Origin: Blasia pusilla
Lineage: Eukaryota; Marchantiophyta; Marchantiopsida; Blasiales
Reading direction: 5' to 3'
Assembly: GCA_050084515.1 (NCBI GenBank)
Contig: CM114275.1
Location: 23,560,001 to 23,624,000, forward strand
DNA length: 64,000 nucleotides
Both the position numbers and the translations under genes were made by a program. The notes below the pieces were generated by a model. That model was given only the letters and a program-made list of their open reading frames with translations, had not been told where the DNA came from and did no database searches. This document shows positions 34,229 to 47,626 of this stretch, in pieces (the stretch's first letter is position 1; the number at the start of each line of letters is the position of its first letter).

Positions 34229-35287
34229 CAGGGCGTTGGCTAGCTCCCATGGTATTGTACACATAGCAGTTTTGTGGCTATTTAGCTGAATGTTAGGGTT
34301 TTTTTTATCATTCCGCGTGCATGGCTTTAGGCTTGAGAGTGAGTCTTGGAGAGCTCGCGATATGCAACGTGTGCAGATTTCAGTAAAGCAACCTAGTGTT
34401 TGATTGTGGATGTAGCTTCCACATGGGAAATGAACCACGTATATCTTGTGTGATTCATAGAGTGATTGTCCAATTTATTCCAACACATTCCAAAACCTAC
34501 CCCTAACTCCATGACTAAGACAATCCATGTTCTTAATTGTCTCATAATCAACCTCTAGATTTGGAGCAGCAATAACTAAGTCTTGTAGGTCTTGATTTCA
34601 AGCAAGAACACTTTTTTGCTTCCCAAGCCTTCTCCCACCACATTCATTCTTCCCTTCATATACTTGAATGAGGATATATCTATAGTTGTACACATATATG
34701 TCTTACAAGCTCCATTCCTTCCTTCAAAGCATCCAAACCATTCCATTTTTGGACAATATGGTATAATCATCCAACCAAGAAACAACCTCTCCTTCTTTCA
34801 ATGGATGGAAATCTTGGCAAGTATGCTTATGATTTTTGTGGCACTAAAACTTTCAACCCTCGCTCTCCATACTGAAAAGTTGATTACCTACTTATAGTAG
34901 TAAAAAAATCTAGCAAAAAACCAAAATCATATGATCTCTCATGACTACTCATCCAAGGTTGCACGCAAAAATATTTTGTGTTTGTAGACTTACGTTTGTC
35001 TTAGTGATGAATATGTTTGTGTGGGAAATATTTCCCCCATTTCATGCACTTTAACCTTGCCCATCCACTTCCTACACCCCCACCAACTCGTCTGTACGCC
35101 CCCGAGCCACAACCCATTCCTACGTCCATGCCTATGCCTTGTGACTTGTCCTTGTGCTCCGCCACATGAGGGGTTCAGGGTTTGGTTTTTTGGCTGAGGA
35201 GAGGTTATACATTGTGCCCCACCTCACACCTTGAGCTTATCCCCATGCTATTGCAATTGCCTCTTGCATTTGTAACCTGCCCATGTG
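34229..35287. other. Intergenic, no recognised gene
   Basis: AT-rich with scattered short open frames on both strands (for example 34592-34897) that match no family I know. An isolated CAAGGTTGCAC at 34954 resembles the MITE terminus but has no partner. Confidence 0.35.
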
Positions 35288-35717
35288 CATGGTTGCACAA
35301 AAATGGACAAGTTTGTCGTTAAGACCAACATGGATTGTAAGAGATGAGGCCCACAATTTTAACTCATGATGGAAGGATAGGAGGCTAAGAGCAAGTGGTC
35401 AAGAACATGGTAACCCAACCCAAGTAGGGAAGATCTAGGCCTTCAGTATCCTCAAAGGTTAGAGGTCAAGGCTACCTTCCCTGCTTTAGCACTTTTATTT
35501 GCAAATCCTTTTGTTTAAAAAACAAAGGGAATAAGGGGGAAGGGAGTGGAGTTGGAGCGAGGAAGAAACGGGAAAGTGTGGACCACAAACAAAATTGGGA
35601 AGAATGAGAAAGAAGGGGAGGGTGGGGCCCATATGCAAAAGTCCTTCTATAGTACGGACGTAAGTCCACGGACATGGATGCGTCCATAGACATAGACTTT
35701 GTCCACAAGAAACCTTA
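35288..35717 (-). mobile_element. hAT-like MITE, copy 2 (430 bp)
   Basis: Plus-strand start CATGGTTGCACAAAAATGGACAAG. The end AAGAAACCTTA is a decayed TGCAACCTTG. The flanks CCCATGTG (35280-35287) and TCCATGTG (35718-35725) match at 7 of 8. The right end carries the family's palindromic block (GTCCTTCTATAGTACGGAC, AAGTCCACGGACATGG). It is the longest of the five simple copies and has an extra central segment. Confidence 0.78.
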
Positions 35718-36148
35718 TCCATGTGCCCTACTTGCACACAAGCAACGTGGGTTCTTGAAAAATTTGGGCATGAGGATGAGATGACATGCCGAAGACTTCT
35801 CCATGTCCTTGCAATCTTGCACTCATCCCCCGATTCTCCTCCACCCTTAGGAAAGAAAATCTAGTTGAGTTGGTAGGAAAGGTAATCTTTCTCTAAAGTG
35901 GCGTACCAAAAGCACTCCAAAATAATCTGATATTTGTATATGATGAAATGCTTCCAAGTTGAGCATGTTTTTTTTTCAATAAACTTGGCACAATTTCTTG
36001 CTATTGAATGTTTGGTATGCTTGAGCCAAAATCTCAGGAAGAAAGACACCTTCGAATTCCCACAAAACACAATTTTATTGTGAAAATACAAATTAAGAAC
36101 ATGGAGAATATCAATATAATCGTCTACATACTCTAAGCAAAAAGAAGT

Positions 36149-36728
36149 TGTGGTGCGAATCCACATCGTCATACAACATACATTGCTGACATACCATACT
36201 CATATACATACATAACATAGACGAGAGCATACACAAACACAAGTGTACCACAATTGAAATCCGTGAAAGACCTACTGTCATAAAACACGTATAGAATCAC
36301 ATACAATCGAGCCAAACCCACTCCATGATGGGAGAATCTAGGTCGAAGCTTGCGGGAACCACCATAGCCAAGAGCTCTACTCACTACCAAGGCTAACTCC
36401 CAACGCAACAGGCTCAACTCAAAGAACTAACTGTTTTTTTAGTGCACTCCACACTATATCCTCCAACCTAAGAGCCAGCCCTACTAGAAAAGTCACCCTC
36501 AACTGAGTAACCCCCAACCCTATGTATGAAACCGCATCTCTACCTAGACACTCTGGCCCTACATCAGGTATGGCCTCTACTAGCACACTATACTCTACGA
36601 CATAATCCATATGATCATGAAAGTTGACATGTGAATCCACATTATCATACAACATACATTGCTGATATACCATACTCACATACATACATAACATAGACGA
36701 GAGCATACTCAAACACAAGTGTACCACA
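36149..36728 (-). repeat. LTR of the PHD gypsy element, with terminal direct repeats
   Basis: Directly adjoins the polypurine tract at 36730-36746 and on the minus strand starts TGTGGTACACTTGTG. About 100 bases occur at both ends (36149-36252 and 36630-36728), sharing ATACAACATACATTGCTGA and ACATAGACGAGAGCATAC. The plus-strand start resembles the solo LTRs at 43905 and 57166 (CATACATCGCT-type text), so these LTRs are distantly related. Confidence 0.6.
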
Positions 36729-36729
36729 A

Positions 36730-36746
36730 CTCACCCCCCTAACTCG
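36730..36746 (-). other. Polypurine tract of the PHD gypsy element
   Basis: The minus strand reads CGAGTTAGGGGGGTGAG immediately before the LTR. Confidence 0.7.
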
Positions 36747-36903
36747 CGGTTAGGTCTCTCTAACTCCCAGGTAGCCTTATACATCTACTACATGTTATGC
36801 ACCTTCGTGGATGCACGAATCAGAAGGTTGGGTGCTAGGTTGCCCCATCGTTAGTCGCACATCTGTAAACCATATCATGCAAAGATCAAGTCATCTACCT
36901 CTC

Positions 36904-37662
36904 CTAAGTACATCGAGGAAAAATCCACCTTCCAGTAGGAACAACATCCATACGTGGAGTCAAACATATCATGTGCCAACCCCTAGAACACCGATCACAC
37001 ACCAACATACGGGTTGCGTTACCAGCAGACCCACACAACATGCACCTCAAGCTAGCACGTATCATGGCTAAGCTTGGGTAAAAAATACCATCCACATTTG
37101 GAAGATGACATGGCGCACAATTATGCACATGGTCCTTCCAAACAACTCCATCACGACCCTCCAATATGAGAACTCCAGAAGCTAACACCTCGCGCACTCG
37201 TAAAATAGTGCGGCTTGCCGTCTCATCCAACGTTATCGGTGCAATTTGCTGCAAATAGACATAGTCCCCCACATGGAGCCTAGGAATCGATGGTTGATAA
37301 CCTCCACCCCGAATGGTTGCATACCGCAATGTATCCCTGTATTGAGCAATGGCAAGATTCTCAAAGGCTGTTGGCATAACTCTCCGAAAGAGCTCTGCTT
37401 GCTGAGAACACACTCTCATCCACATCTTTGGGTCATCAAGGTTCACCACCTCACTAGACTCCCGACGAATTGCTGTTGGCAAGTCTAGATCTCGGTCGTA
37501 TAATAGAAAATAAGGTGAGAAGGAAGCCAAGGATGCTTGGCGACTGAACCTATACCCCATGGCTAACCATGGCAACTGAATATCCCAGTCTCCAAGATGC
37601 CCCTTCTGTAGGCCATACTTGCGCAATGCCCTCTTCATCGTCTGAACCACACGCTCAGCCAA
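36904..37662 (-). pseudogene. Integrase C-terminal half ending in a PHD-finger-like domain
   Basis: Residues 1-170 are gypsy integrase C-terminus: ERVVQTMKRALRKYG with the catalytic Glu context just upstream, then the SPYFLLYDRDLDLPT motif and a GPY-like region with RLHVGDYVYLQQ. Positions 36907-37044 encode CMLCGSAGNATRMLVCDRCS and RGWHMICLTPRM, and the chain ends RWIFPRCT. This is the Cys4-His-Cys3 spacing of a PHD finger; the first Cys of the last pair is Phe. PHD fingers read histone H3 tails, so the module may serve targeting as chromodomains do (inference). Confidence 0.78.
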
Positions 37663-37683
37663 ACCATCCGCCTCTGGATGATC

Positions 37684-37950
37684 TCAAGACGTGGTCCGAT
37701 GATCAATCAACGCCTTGTCACACAAGACCTGAAACTCACCCTGAAACTCTATACCGTGGGCGGTCAGCACTTCAGTTGGTGCACCAAAATGACTAAGCAC
37801 TCTATCAAGAAACGCATACGCCGTTCCCTCACTTGCCTTGTCAGGTAATGCCACCAACTCAATCCACTTGGAGAAGTGCTCCACCATCACCAACACATAT
37901 CGATGATGTCGTACAGTCAACGGTAAAGGTCCGCAAAGTCCACACTCCAA
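37684..37950 (-). pseudogene. Integrase core of the PHD gypsy element
   Basis: Contains YVLVMVEHFSKWIELVALPD and APTEVLTAHGIEFQGEFQ. The second catalytic Asp of DDE reads Ala (TAHG instead of TDHG). After a stop at the left end the sequence continues into DHPEADGLAERVV, which carries the catalytic Glu. Confidence 0.82.
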
Positions 37951-38678
37951 CGGTAACCCAACCCCATAATAGGCAAGGGATGTAACTGTGGTGTAGGGGC
38001 ATTGAATGATGCCCTCACACGGTCACAAACCATACAATGTGACACCAACTGCTGCACCTGAGTATGCATGCCACCCCACCAATATTGACCAAGGAGTAAG
38101 CTATACGTACGCTTTACACCAAAATGTCCCAACTCCTCATGGGCATGTCGCACAATGCACTCTCTCTGAGCCAAATGCGGCACTACTTGTACTCTACCAT
38201 CCTCCCACACACGGAGAATATGTGTTCCCTCCAATCGATACCTCTTAGCACGTTGAAGAACACGGTCCCGCTCCTTGGCACTCACTATGCATGGTACCCT
38301 ACTGGTCCGTAGGAAATCCAACACCAACGCATCATCATGAATATCATGCCGATCCGTACCACCATCTCCAACCTTAGGATCTAAAGGCTGGCCATCTACC
38401 CTTAGACTAGAGTAAGATGTATTGTAGTCCTCCATACTAGAGTCCACCCCTAACCAACATAAAAAGGCAAATGCATGCCAACCTGGCACCATCTCCTCAT
38501 TAACCTCGCCATGCCATCTAGCCCCAGTTGCATGCTCTTGGCTAGTACATGGGTTCCTACTCAACCCATCAGCATCAAAGTTGGCAACTCCAGGTCTATG
38601 TACCACCGGGAAGTCATACTCCTGTAAGATAAGAGCCCATCGTGCAAGCTTCCCTGTAAGCTTGTCAGATTCCATCAA
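37917..38678 (-). pseudogene. RNase H end and H2C2 integrase zinc domain
   Basis: Begins in the RNase H end (LTGKLARWALILQEYDFPVV, HRPGVANFDADGLSRNP), then a spacer. RHAHEELGHFGVKRTYSLL and SHCMVCDRVRAS give an intact His2-Cys2 site. It ends WSVDFADLYR, which carries the first Asp of the integrase core. Confidence 0.85.
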
Positions 38679-38690
38679 CCACTTGAGCGG

Positions 38691-38985
38691 CTAGTGATCA
38701 GTAACAAGGGTAAAGTGTGTGCCAAACAAGTTACACCTAAAGTGTGCCACAGCCCACACTACTGCCAAGCACTCTCCTTCATATGAACTATAGCGCGACT
38801 CCGCTGCATTATTCAAATGACTTGCATAGGCCACCACAAACTCCATTTGCTCATCATCATGTTGTGTCAACACCGCTCCAAGTCCCAACCTACTCCAATC
38901 AGTGTGTAACTGAAATGGGCGCCCTCTGATAGATCTCCTCAAGATAGGCGCCGTCACCAACTGGGCCTTGTCAAATAGGGAAAAA
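38691..38985 (-). pseudogene. RNase H N-terminal part of the PHD gypsy element
   Basis: Contains RGRPFQLHTDWSRLGLGAVL, VVAYASHLNNAAESRYSSYE and GECLAVVWAVAHFR, a clear Ty3/gypsy RNase H. Upstream similarity ends abruptly, marking the 5' truncation. Confidence 0.85.
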
Positions 38986-41732
<2,747 letters not shown>

Positions 41733-42429
41733 TCTCTCCTATCGATAAGAAATGATTGTCTGATCGCATCAAGGTGCTGCTAAGATTGAAGCCAGCGGCA
41801 AACGTTGTTCGAGGCAGGGGCCGATCCTTGCTTGCCGTTCGTTGAGAACTTTCTACCAAGTTTCAAGGGCCGAAGGCATACCCATTGTATGCCTTAGTTG
41901 TGTTTGTTATCAACCATGGCACCTCGCCAAATGGTGACAAAATGAGGAAAGCTCACCATGAAATTCCTGATTTGGTCATGCAGCCGAGGTTTAATCCAGG
42001 AACCCAACTTGCTAGAGTGATTTTCATGCTTTATGGATCTTTCCTTGCTTGAAATCCTACATCGCGGCTGAAAAACCTCTTCCACAATGCTCGACCGTAG
42101 GTGCTTCTTCAATTTGGCTATCTAGACAACTCTGGATTTTGGGATACAGAAGGAGAATTTCCAATCATGATCGGCCACCCCTAGTGTGAGATTAACTTCG
42201 TGAGAAAAAGAGCCCATCTACAAAAATAAGGGAACGAATTGCTGAAAAATAAGTGTTCAGAAGTCTACACAATACTCCAATTCTCTGAGCCCGGATGACA
42301 TTCAAAATTGGAGGTGTGGCTACAAGGGGAGACTACTTTAGCCGAGTTAGCTTGGAAACCGAGCGTGGTTGGCTCGAGGCTCAACACTCCGTGATCAGGG
42401 TGAGAGAGATCACCCAACTAACCTTATGA

Positions 42430-43520
42430 AAAATTTCGGAGATCCATGGAAACGTAGATTTTGCACAAGCTCTCAATCCATAGTTGAGGAGCGGTTGGAG
42501 CCTACGCTAGCTAAGCACAAGTTCCTCTTTCTTTTGACAATGTGAGAAATCTTTGACAAAAGGTCCTTTGAGAAGTGAGTGTTCATAGACGGTGTCAATA
42601 GTGCAATCATTTCCCTAACATCATGATTACCCACAACATTGGTCTTGGTGGGTACTCTTGCTATCCTCAAAAACAGGACCCTCAAAACAATAATACACTC
42701 GGACCATTGTGAGGCATATTTGCCCCCACACATGCAAGCAAGTATCGCTGGATATCAATGGAACCATCTTTCCTGGCCCATACAGAATCATGAGCGTCCC
42801 TCCATGAAGACGATTAACGCTGCCAAGAATTAGGGGGAATCCAGAGTTTGATAATAATCTTGATGTCCACTTTGGATGCGCTACCTGCTTTCCATCCACA
42901 CATATATATGTGAAGGAATGAGTATAATCAAGCCACACCGGAGAGATTGAGTTATTGGGCAGGGCTAGTGCAGAGATTGGAGAAACTCTTAGCAACAACG
43001 TTGGAAAGAAAGTTGAGCAAAGGGAGGGAAGCATAGCTTGAAGAAACTCCAAAAGCTTGTTCTACACTTGGTTGCTCAGCCTCATCATCCAAGCTTCTTG
43101 AAAGGTTGTCGGAGTATACTTTAGTATGCTTTTGTTCCAGATATTCTGAAAATCCACCAAGCCATAGTCGTCACTTTGATTGCACATGAAATCTGCACTC
43201 ACGATAAATGGGAATCCAGACTTTAGCTTCGAGGGGAACTGAGTGAAAACTTCCGAATAATAATGGAAATTGTGAGTTCCTGTTGACAAACCAAAACTCT
43301 TGCTGGGAAACGCGAGAGTGATGGTGATACTACTTTTGCTGCAGGGGCTTTCTTGTATGACTTCTAGAGGTAATTTGAATCTCTATTTAGAAATCTTGTA
43401 CACCGTCTGATACAATATTTCATTTCGATCTACAAGACCTAGCATCGCAATCTGAACACGATGAGGGCTTGGCAAGTCTATAGGTTGAAGTGTGGAGGCT
43501 TGTAACGATCAATTCTCTCC
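42430..43520 (-). pseudogene. Fragment of a sacsin/NO VEIN-type HSP90-like ATPase-domain protein
   Basis: On the minus strand from about 43480 a broken frame reads QIAMLGLVDRNEILYQTVYK, a stop, then RFKLPLEVIQ, ITLAFPSKSFG, and KLKSGFPFIVSADFMCNQSD followed by NIWNKSILKYTPTTFQEAW. The text around SGFPFIVSADF and the WN residues resembles the segment after the ATPase domain in large plant HSP90-like ATPase proteins. A second open stretch continues at 42627-43052. Stops and no plausible start suggest a decayed copy or gene fragment; some breaks could be introns. Assigned from memory of motif style, so moderate certainty only. Confidence 0.45.
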
Positions 43521-43904
43521 CTATGGTCATCTCTCATATGCACTTTGTTTTTTCACCCAACAACCACTATAGAAGTTCTACAAAGCTAACTTCTAGGTTT
43601 ATAAGAGCCTTGGTGAAAACTAATCAAGGCTAGATAAGAAGTAGAATTTACTTTGTAGGATTGGTACCTCATTAAAGTGTGCACTATCAATTGAAAAATT
43701 GGAAGTAAATTCTTTAGCACTTTGAGATAATTTGGAGACCATTCTCTTTGATATATTTAATATCTCATTGAGATTGAGGCTTGCCTAAAGATTGTTCGAT
43801 TTAATCTGTTACTCCCTTTGTCCAATTTCTATTTGGGATCTCATTTTATGCATACTTTCATCCAATTTTCTTTCCACCTCATTCATTGAAGTGGAAGTGA
43901 GATA

Positions 43905-44549
43905 TGTCGTGCGCATATACATCGCTACACAACATACATCGCTGTCACCAAAAACACACACAAACACGCATGATCCCATGCTAACTCATGGAATCCAAAT
44001 AACGAGACAAGAAGTACCAAAATATCTCCAATAAAATAAGATCCAATCTCTCTCACAACACCATAGTTCTCATATGTGTGCACTCTCACATGTCTCTCTC
44101 AATGTCAAACCAAACCCACTCTCCTAATGAGAGGCTTGGGTTACACACACAAGGCAAGCAAGACCATAGCTCCGCTGCCTCATGCCAAGAGGTTCAACAA
44201 AGAGAGAATGAGCTCTCAAGCTCTCTCTCCTTGAGGTATACCCCTCCCCTCTCCCAAGCTCTCTCCATGGTAACCTATGCTCCCAAGTCACCTCCTTGGT
44301 TCTTGACCTGATGTAGGAGGTCAAGGGCTACTTACCAAAAATAGAAATTTGATCATATACTCAAAGTGGTACTTACCTAAAATAGTAAGTTCCTCAATAT
44401 GGCTCCAAATGAGCCGAAACGAAGGGAAATCCTGCTCTCTCAAGTTTCCCCGGGCCTCAGCAGGTCATCCTCGACCTACTGAGCCTGTCCTCTACTACTC
44501 ACAAAGGCGCTCTACTAGATCTCACCGATCTATCCTAAAAGACGTGACA
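43905..44549 (+). mobile_element. Solo LTR, copy 1 (645 bp, TSD GATA)
   Basis: Starts TGTCGTGCGCATATACATCG and ends AAAAGACGTGACA. Flanked by GATA on both sides (43901-43904 and 44550-44553). Homologous over its length to 57166-57793, for example GCCTCATGCCAAGAGGTTCA. No internal retrotransposon sequence, so an LTR left after recombination. Confidence 0.82.
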
Positions 44550-45378
44550 GATATGATTTGATTTCCTATGAAATAAATAAATAAAATTAATTTCTTATGA
44601 CACAAGTTTGAGCTCCTAATTCAACCAATGCACTTTTGTGATACTGGCTACATTATACATGCATGAAAATTATGTTTTACTTACATAAGCCCACTAAAAT
44701 TTTTACAATTGGGATGTGATAGTGGTACCTCCTTTCTTTGTGCATCCAAAAAAAGAAACATCTCTTTTATGAACCCATTGATTATTATATACCACACAAC
44801 ATGTGTCAACCATGTGTCCATACTTCAACCAGGTTTGGAGCTTATAGCAAAACCCTCTAAACCTCCCCATCCTATGTAGTTCAAAGTCACAATGTGTGGC
44901 AAGCCTTCATCATTTGCTCAACCTTAAATTTCCCATATTCTAAATCCAATGTTCTACCATTTATTCCCAATCCATCATCCTTGCTTCAGGGAGATAAGGG
45001 ACTTCTTGATGGCCTCCGTTCCTTAGCCAATAGGCTTTCCAAGAGTTGCTTCCCTCTGTGCATTTGGGGGATTTGAAATGTTCACAAGAGAATATCTTGA
45101 CATAATAGAACCATATGTTAGACTTCATACTATCACCGAAATGAAAACACAACACCATCTAAGAAAAGAAGGTGTTGAAAATTACCCATGACTCTTTTCA
45201 GTGATCATAATTGGATTGATCTTCCTCTTTTTTATCATGATCATCCTCTTTATTAGAGGACATCATGCTAATAGGATTTTCCCCAAAAGGACCCAATGTG
45301 CAATCTTCTACACTCACATGAATCTTTGGAACTCCTACAACTCTAATCTCCTTTAAGCTACTTTTTCACTTGGGTGGA

Positions 45379-45409
45379 TGCATTTTTGTCTTTATAAGAC
45401 AAAAATGCA
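45379..45409. repeat. 14-bp perfect inverted repeat, 3-base loop
   Basis: TGCATTTTTGTCTT, TAT, AAGACAAAAATGCA. It is flanked by the near-direct repeats CACTTGGGTGGA and CACTTGGGTAGA. Confidence 0.9.
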
Positions 45410-45870
45410 CTTGGGTAGAAGCATTTCCTTTTCTACTATAAAAGCCTCTTCCATTCAACAAACAACCAACCAAGTGAATCAGATATTTGTAAGTAAAAAA
45501 TGTATGAAACTGGTATTTATATTATAATTATCCTCATAATCCTCCTTATTAACACTGAAAATAGCATGAAATCAATAATACCAACGATGGTAGCTTGGCG
45601 AGCTTTGATCGCCAATATTCACTGCTTTTACATCTCTTCATAAGGGTTTGATAACTCTTTCTCCTCCAAGTATTAATAATATTCACTCAATCCTAGGATT
45701 TGATATACTTGGTGTCCTTAAGTCTGACCCACCCATCGCACCAATCGCCCCTCAAGCAAGAGAGCAAGTGGCAAGGGAAAGGTAAGAGGGGCCAATGGGG
45801 CAAGACAAGAGCGGCCAAAGGAAGGACGAGGGGGAAGAAGCATGGCAAGACTGAAGAGGGCAGGGGATGT

Positions 45871-45938
45871 AATGAGATTTAATTAATGATAGGACCAAAA
45901 TTTAGGAAATTTGGTCCTATCATTAATTAAATCTCATT
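45871..45938. repeat. 32-bp inverted repeat forming a long hairpin
   Basis: The left arm 45871-45903 and right arm 45907-45938 are complementary with one extra A in the left arm, around the loop AGG. The arms begin and end AATGAGATTTAATTAATGAT and its complement. No transposon termini or TSD were identified. Confidence 0.92.
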
Positions 45939-46256
45939 AATGTGGCTCAAATGAAAATAAAGGAAAAAAAGATTTAATTTTCAATAGGGGAGTTCAAGAG
46001 AGAAAGTGAAAACTTTTCAACAAGGTAGAGCAAAGATTGTTAATTTTCAATAGGAGAGGAGAAAAGAAATAAGGAAGTAAGTTTTCACTAGGGGAAGGAA
46101 GAGAGAATGATAATTTTTTTAACAAGATAGGACTTTAAAAAAAATTTGTTTCCAATTTTCAAGTGACAAGAGAAAAAAGAGAACAAGAGGCTTTCAACAA
46201 AAGAGGGTTCCAAAAGAAAGAAAATTAAGATATTAAACTTTCAATGGGAGAGATAA

Positions 46257-47107
46257 CAAGGTTGCACACGGACAAACTTTATGTCCGCTGAGTTATGTCT
46301 GTCCCTAGGGTGGACATGTCCTTCTTTTGAGTTCTCGTGGCTTGCCCCTCCCTCAATGTAGAGCCGGGTTTGGCAAGCCCATACCCAATCTAGCAACGTT
46401 TCGCCCATTTTTGTGCTCATTTTTCCCCTCACATCAAGCGCGTGCGTTGCTTGCAAAGGCCCCCATTGAGCTCGCTCGGCTCGCATCGAGACCACATTGA
46501 GCCCACCTATCGACAGCACAGGCAAGGTTGCATATGGAAAAATTCCGTGTCCGTGGACATGTCCATGTCCGTGGACTTATGTCCGTCCTATGGAAGGACT
46601 TGTCCATATGGGCCCCACCTTTCCCTTCTTTCTCATTCCCCTTAATTATCTTCGTGTTCTATACTCCCCATTTCTTCCTCCCTCCACCTCCACTCCCTCC
46701 TCCCTCATTGCTTCTCTCATCCTTGCCTTGCCTTCCATCATGGACTAAAAGTGTGGATCCCACCTCTTAGAACCCATGTCAGTGGACATGTTCAGACTTG
46801 TCCCTCCATATTCGTCCTAAGGAAGGACTTTTCCGTTTTTGTGCAACCATGAGCATAGGCCCTACGCCGCCTACGGGCATGTGTGGGCTACGTGTGGTTC
46901 ACACGGGGGCTCATAGCTCATACATCTATTCGATCCCTACCGCCTCCCTTTAGGCTAGCTCACATCCATTCGCGCATTTGGAGCCTATGCGGGCCAGTAG
47001 GGTACCAAACAAAACCTGGGTACATAGCGGACCCGTTGGGCATACTTGTAGATATTTCTGGAGTTGTCCGTCCCATGGACAAAAAAATGTGTTTTTGTGC
47101 AACCATG
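46257..47107 (+). mobile_element. Larger relative of the hAT-like MITE (851 bp including a nested copy)
   Basis: Starts CAAGGTTGCACACGGACAAA and ends TTTTTGTGCAACCATG, the family termini. The flanks AGAGATAA (46249-46256) and AGAGGTTA (47108-47115) match at 6 of 8. The palindromic subterminal blocks are shorter and different from the common copies. It contains copy 3 (46523-46851); without that insertion and its TSD it would be about 514 bp. No transposase frame was seen. Confidence 0.6.
46523..46851 (+). mobile_element. hAT-like MITE, copy 3 (329 bp), nested
   Basis: Starts CAAGGTTGCATATGG and ends TTTTTGTGCAACCATG. TSDs AGCACAGG (46515-46522) and AGCATAGG (46852-46859) match at 7 of 8. Very similar to copy 1 throughout, with the palindromes GTCCGTGGAC and GTCCTATGGAAGGAC. 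Confidence 0.85.
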
Positions 47108-47329
47108 AGAGGTTAGTACTCAAGAGAGAGAATGAATGAACTTTCAATATGAGGAGGAAGGAAGATGAGATAAATACAAAGGACCAATTATCTTACAATC
47201 CTCTCCAACTTATCCTCTCTATTTCTACATGAAGTGGAGGGATGAACCCTCTCTATCCCTCTCTAGAGAAACAAGAAGCAAGGAGAGGGAAGAGATAGTC
47301 CATTTACTACTTCAAGATCAAACTATGTT

Positions 47330-47626
47330 GCCAGAGCAAGCATAACTCGAATTGAGGTTTTTTTTTATTACAGTTGAGAATGTCTCAATGTAGTCCACAC
47401 CATAAATCTGTGAGTAGCCTTTTGCTACTAATTTGGCTTTGTAACTTTCAATGCTCCCATTCAGCTTATACTTAATTTTGAAAACCCATTTACATCTTAT
47501 GGCCATCTTGCCTGGAGGGAGTGAGGCGTATGACCACCTGTTATTCAACCTCATGGATTCAAGCTTCTCTTCCACTGCATCCTTCCAGCAAACTAACTGC
47601 TTGTTGCCCACGGAGAGCTTCTTCAT
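47330..47626 (-). pseudogene. Isolated copia reverse transcriptase fragment
   Basis: Reads DAVEEKLESMRLNNRWSYAS, GKMAIRCKWVFKIKYKLNGS and VAKGYSQIYGVDYIETFS, the N-terminal part of a copia RVT_2 domain, then breaks off. It differs from elements A to C, so it is a separate family. Confidence 0.8.

Larger units (their letters stand above)
36149..38985 (-). mobile_element. Ty3/gypsy element with integrase-PHD fusion, 5'-truncated
   Basis: The minus strand shows RNase H, H2C2 zinc region, integrase core, integrase C-terminus, a PHD-like finger, polypurine tract and 3' LTR. Everything upstream of RNase H (gag, protease, most of RT) is missing; homology stops at about 38985. Stops and lost catalytic residues make it inactive. 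Confidence 0.82.
44550..46248. other. Intergenic, with two hairpin-forming inverted repeats
   Basis: AT-rich with no recognised gene. Two near-perfect inverted repeats are listed separately. Confidence 0.4.

Noticed and set aside
34954-35279. CAAGGTTGCAC at 34954 as a further MITE end, with TTGTAACCTG at 35270-35279 as its partner
   Set aside because: The flanking 8-mers do not match and the palindromic subterminal blocks are absent.
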